Positions 5,844-6,757 of a stretch of 6,757 nt of DNA are shown here, in pieces; positions within the stretch are counted from its first letter, which is position 1, and each line of letters opens with the position of its first letter. Below the pieces are notes generated by a model that did no database searches, was not told the origin of the DNA, and worked only from the letters and a program-made list of their open reading frames with translations. The DNA is from Comamonadaceae bacterium (lineage in GTDB: Bacteria; Pseudomonadota; Gammaproteobacteria; Burkholderiales; Burkholderiaceae_C). The DNA lies in the NCBI GenBank assembly GCA_947460165.1, contig CANHKH010000185.1:1-6757 (forward strand). The letters are read 5' to 3'. Both the position numbers and the translations under genes were made by a program.

Positions 5844-6071
5844 TCAGGCGCCATCGCCCATGGCCTTGTTGCTCAGCGGATTGACGACCGCCACCAAACC
5901 ACCCCGGCCTGGGTAAACAGGCAGGCAAATGGGAGAGCGCCCGGGCGCCTGCGCACGAAGCCGCAATTGCAGGCCCTCCTCGATCAGTCGGGTCAGGCTG
6001 GTGCGCTGCTGGCTCGCCAGCGCCTTGGCGTCCGCGAGCAGCTGATCGTTGAGCTTGAGCATGATCTTCAT
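5844..6071 (-). CDS. VapB-like ribbon-helix-helix antitoxin, apparently without its toxin
   Basis: A 75-residue protein read from ATG (complement of 6069-6071) to TGA (complement of 5844-5846). The first 40 residues look like a short beta strand and two helices of a ribbon-helix-helix DNA-binding unit (MKIMLKLNDQLLADAKALAS, then TSLTRLIEEGLQLRL). The tail LPVYPGRGGL (50-59) and NPLSN (64-68) resembles the toxin-neutralising tail of VapB-type antitoxins found upstream of PIN-domain toxins. A vapC would be expected directly downstream, but only 103 bases separate this gene from the convergent dehydrogenase gene, and no PIN-domain start is readable there. It may be a remnant of a toxin-antitoxin pair or a stand-alone repressor. 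No Shine-Dalgarno sequence precedes the ATG, in line with a possible leaderless mRNA. Confidence 0.7.
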   Translation of the reverse strand: MKIMLKLNDQLLADAKALASQQRTSLTRLIEEGLQLRLRAQAPGRSPICLPVYPGRGGLVAVVNPLSNKAMGDGA

Positions 6072-6077
6072 AGGCCC

Positions 6078-6107
6078 AGGATACAGATTTCTGTACCCGA
6101 CTTTCAA
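6078..6107 (-). promoter_or_regulatory. Candidate sigma-70 promoter of the antitoxin gene, possibly leaderless
   Basis: On the minus strand, TTGAAA (complement of 6102-6107; 5 of 6 to TTGACA) is followed after 18 bases by TATCCT (complement of 6078-6083; 4 of 6 to TATAAT). The ATG begins six bases past the -10 box, so a normal start site would fall on or beside the A of the ATG. This would explain the missing ribosome binding site. Confidence 0.4.
6082..6095. repeat. Perfect inverted repeat between the -35 and -10 boxes, probable operator
   Basis: TACAGA and TCTGTA are exact complements across a TT centre. The 14-base dyad starts 11 bases upstream of the antitoxin ATG and overlaps the candidate -10 box. 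Ribbon-helix-helix antitoxins commonly bind such palindromes to repress their own promoter; that this protein binds here is inference. Confidence 0.5.
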
Positions 6108-6122
6108 GCCCCACGCTGGGGC
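6108..6122 (-). terminator. Weak hairpin after the Bug receptor gene
   Basis: GCCCC and GGGGC form a five-pair all-GC stem around a five-base loop, starting six bases after the receptor's stop codon. Only two T follow it in the minus direction, so it is a poor intrinsic terminator. It abuts the -35 box of the antitoxin promoter and may only partly separate the two transcripts. Confidence 0.3.
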
Positions 6123-6127
6123 GCCCC

Positions 6128-6757
6128 TCAATCTTGCGGCTTGATCCCCGCCGCCTTGACGATCTGCTCGGAGACCTTGAACTCCTGCGCCAGGAAGTTC
6201 CTGAACGCGTCCACGGTCATGGGCAGGGGGTCGGCGCCCAGTTTGGCAAAGCGTTCCTTGACCTCGGGCGATGCGAGCGCGGCCTGCACTTCCTGGTTCA
6301 GGCGCGCCACGATGGCCGGCGGTGTGCGCGCGGGCGCGAACAGGCCTATCCACAGGGTGTAGGCCGAGTTGGGCGCCCCCGCCTCTTCGGTGGTGGGCAA
6401 ATCTGGCAATTGAGATGAGCGCTCTTTGGAGCCCACCGCCAAGGCCTTGAGCTTGCGCTCTTTGACCGCGCCCATGACCGAGACGCCAGGCGCAAAAAAC
6501 CAGTCCACCCGTCCGGCCATGACTTCGGTGACCGCCTCAGGCGTGCCTTTGTAAGCGATGTGCTCGGCGCTCAGGCCCGAGGCGATGCGAAATTTCTCGG
6601 CGTTCATGTGCGTGCCGCTGCCCACCCCAGCCGAGGCGTAGTTGAGCTTGCCCGGCTGTGAGCGGGCTGCGGCCACGAGTTCTTGCACCGAGTTGAACGG
6701 CGACTGCGGGCTGACCACCAGGATGTTGGGCAAGCTGCCCAGGGTGGCGATGCCCAC
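6128..6757 (-). CDS. Bug/TctC-family tripartite tricarboxylate transporter substrate-binding protein, C-terminal part
   Basis: The last 209 residues of a periplasmic binding protein; the frame is open to the window edge, so the signal peptide and first lobe lie outside. Family landmarks in order: LPNILVVSPQSPF (9-21), GKLNYASAGVGSGTHMNAEKF (36-56), the ligand-lobe motif HIAYKGTPEAV (66-76), AGRVDWFF (81-88), KLKALAVGS (102-110), RSSQLPDLPTTEEAG (113-127), WIGLFAPARTPPAIV (136-150), and a helical end. Bug proteins bind small carboxylates or other organic solutes for tripartite transporters. They exist in large numbers in Burkholderiales, often far from any transporter membrane genes, so the ligand cannot be deduced. 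It faces the operon tail-to-tail across the antitoxin gene, so any role in importing the operon's substrate is only a guess. Confidence 0.92.
   Translation of the reverse strand: MGIATLGSLPNILVVSPQSPFNSVQELVAAARSQPGKLNYASAGVGSGTHMNAEKFRIASGLSAEHIAYKGTPEAVTEVMAGRVDWFFAPGVSVMGAVKERKLKALAVGSKERSSQLPDLPTTEEAGAPNSAYTLWIGLFAPARTPPAIVARLNQEVQAALASPEVKERFAKLGADPLPMTVDAFRNFLAQEFKVSEQIVKAAGIKPQD

Overview
The window is GC-rich, densely coding DNA with short intergenic gaps. A Bug/TctC-type solute receptor, a KefB/C-type antiporter with a C-terminal RCK_C domain and a Tat-signalled histidine phosphatase together suggest a betaproteobacterium of the Burkholderiales, probably Comamonadaceae. This placement is inferred from gene content and style, not from a search.

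Layout. (1) Bases 1-938, plus strand: the 3' end of a CPA2-family cation/proton antiporter overlaps an exported histidine phosphatase by an ATGA junction. (2) Bases 1018-1962, plus strand: an AraC-family regulator with an N-terminal cupin. (3) Bases 2101-5740, plus strand: a tight four-gene operon. It holds the two halves of a split transketolase-like enzyme (both starting with TTG behind good ribosome binding sites), a crotonase-fold protein, and a 3-hydroxyisobutyrate-dehydrogenase-like oxidoreductase. (4) Bases 5844-6757, minus strand, convergent with the operon: a 75-residue VapB-like antitoxin without a toxin gene beside it, and the C-terminal 209 residues of a Bug/TctC periplasmic binding protein that runs off the window.

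The most interesting part is the operon. The crotonase-fold protein would probably be auto-labelled enoyl-CoA hydratase. By manual alignment to 6-oxocamphor hydrolase (recalled from memory), it keeps that enzyme's catalytic His/His/His/Asp set at matching spacing. It has His where hydratases have their second catalytic Glu, so I read it as a beta-diketone (retro-Claisen) C-C hydrolase. The split transketolase keeps the thiamine diphosphate and Mg residues but appears to lack four residues that classical transketolases use to hold the sugar donor. No kinase, CoA ligase, acyl-CoA dehydrogenase or thiolase is present. Together this suggests an AraC-controlled catabolic pathway in which a beta-dicarbonyl, possibly cyclic, is hydrolysed, a TPP enzyme makes or breaks a C-C bond, and an NAD(P)-dependent dehydrogenase handles a hydroxy-acid or aldehyde. 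The substrate and reaction order cannot be read from the sequence.

The antitoxin has a plausible compact promoter with a perfect inverted repeat between its -35 and -10 boxes. Its predicted transcription start falls on or next to the ATG, which would give a leaderless mRNA. No tRNA, rRNA, CRISPR array or insertion sequence was seen, and there is no gene-free stretch over 300 bases.
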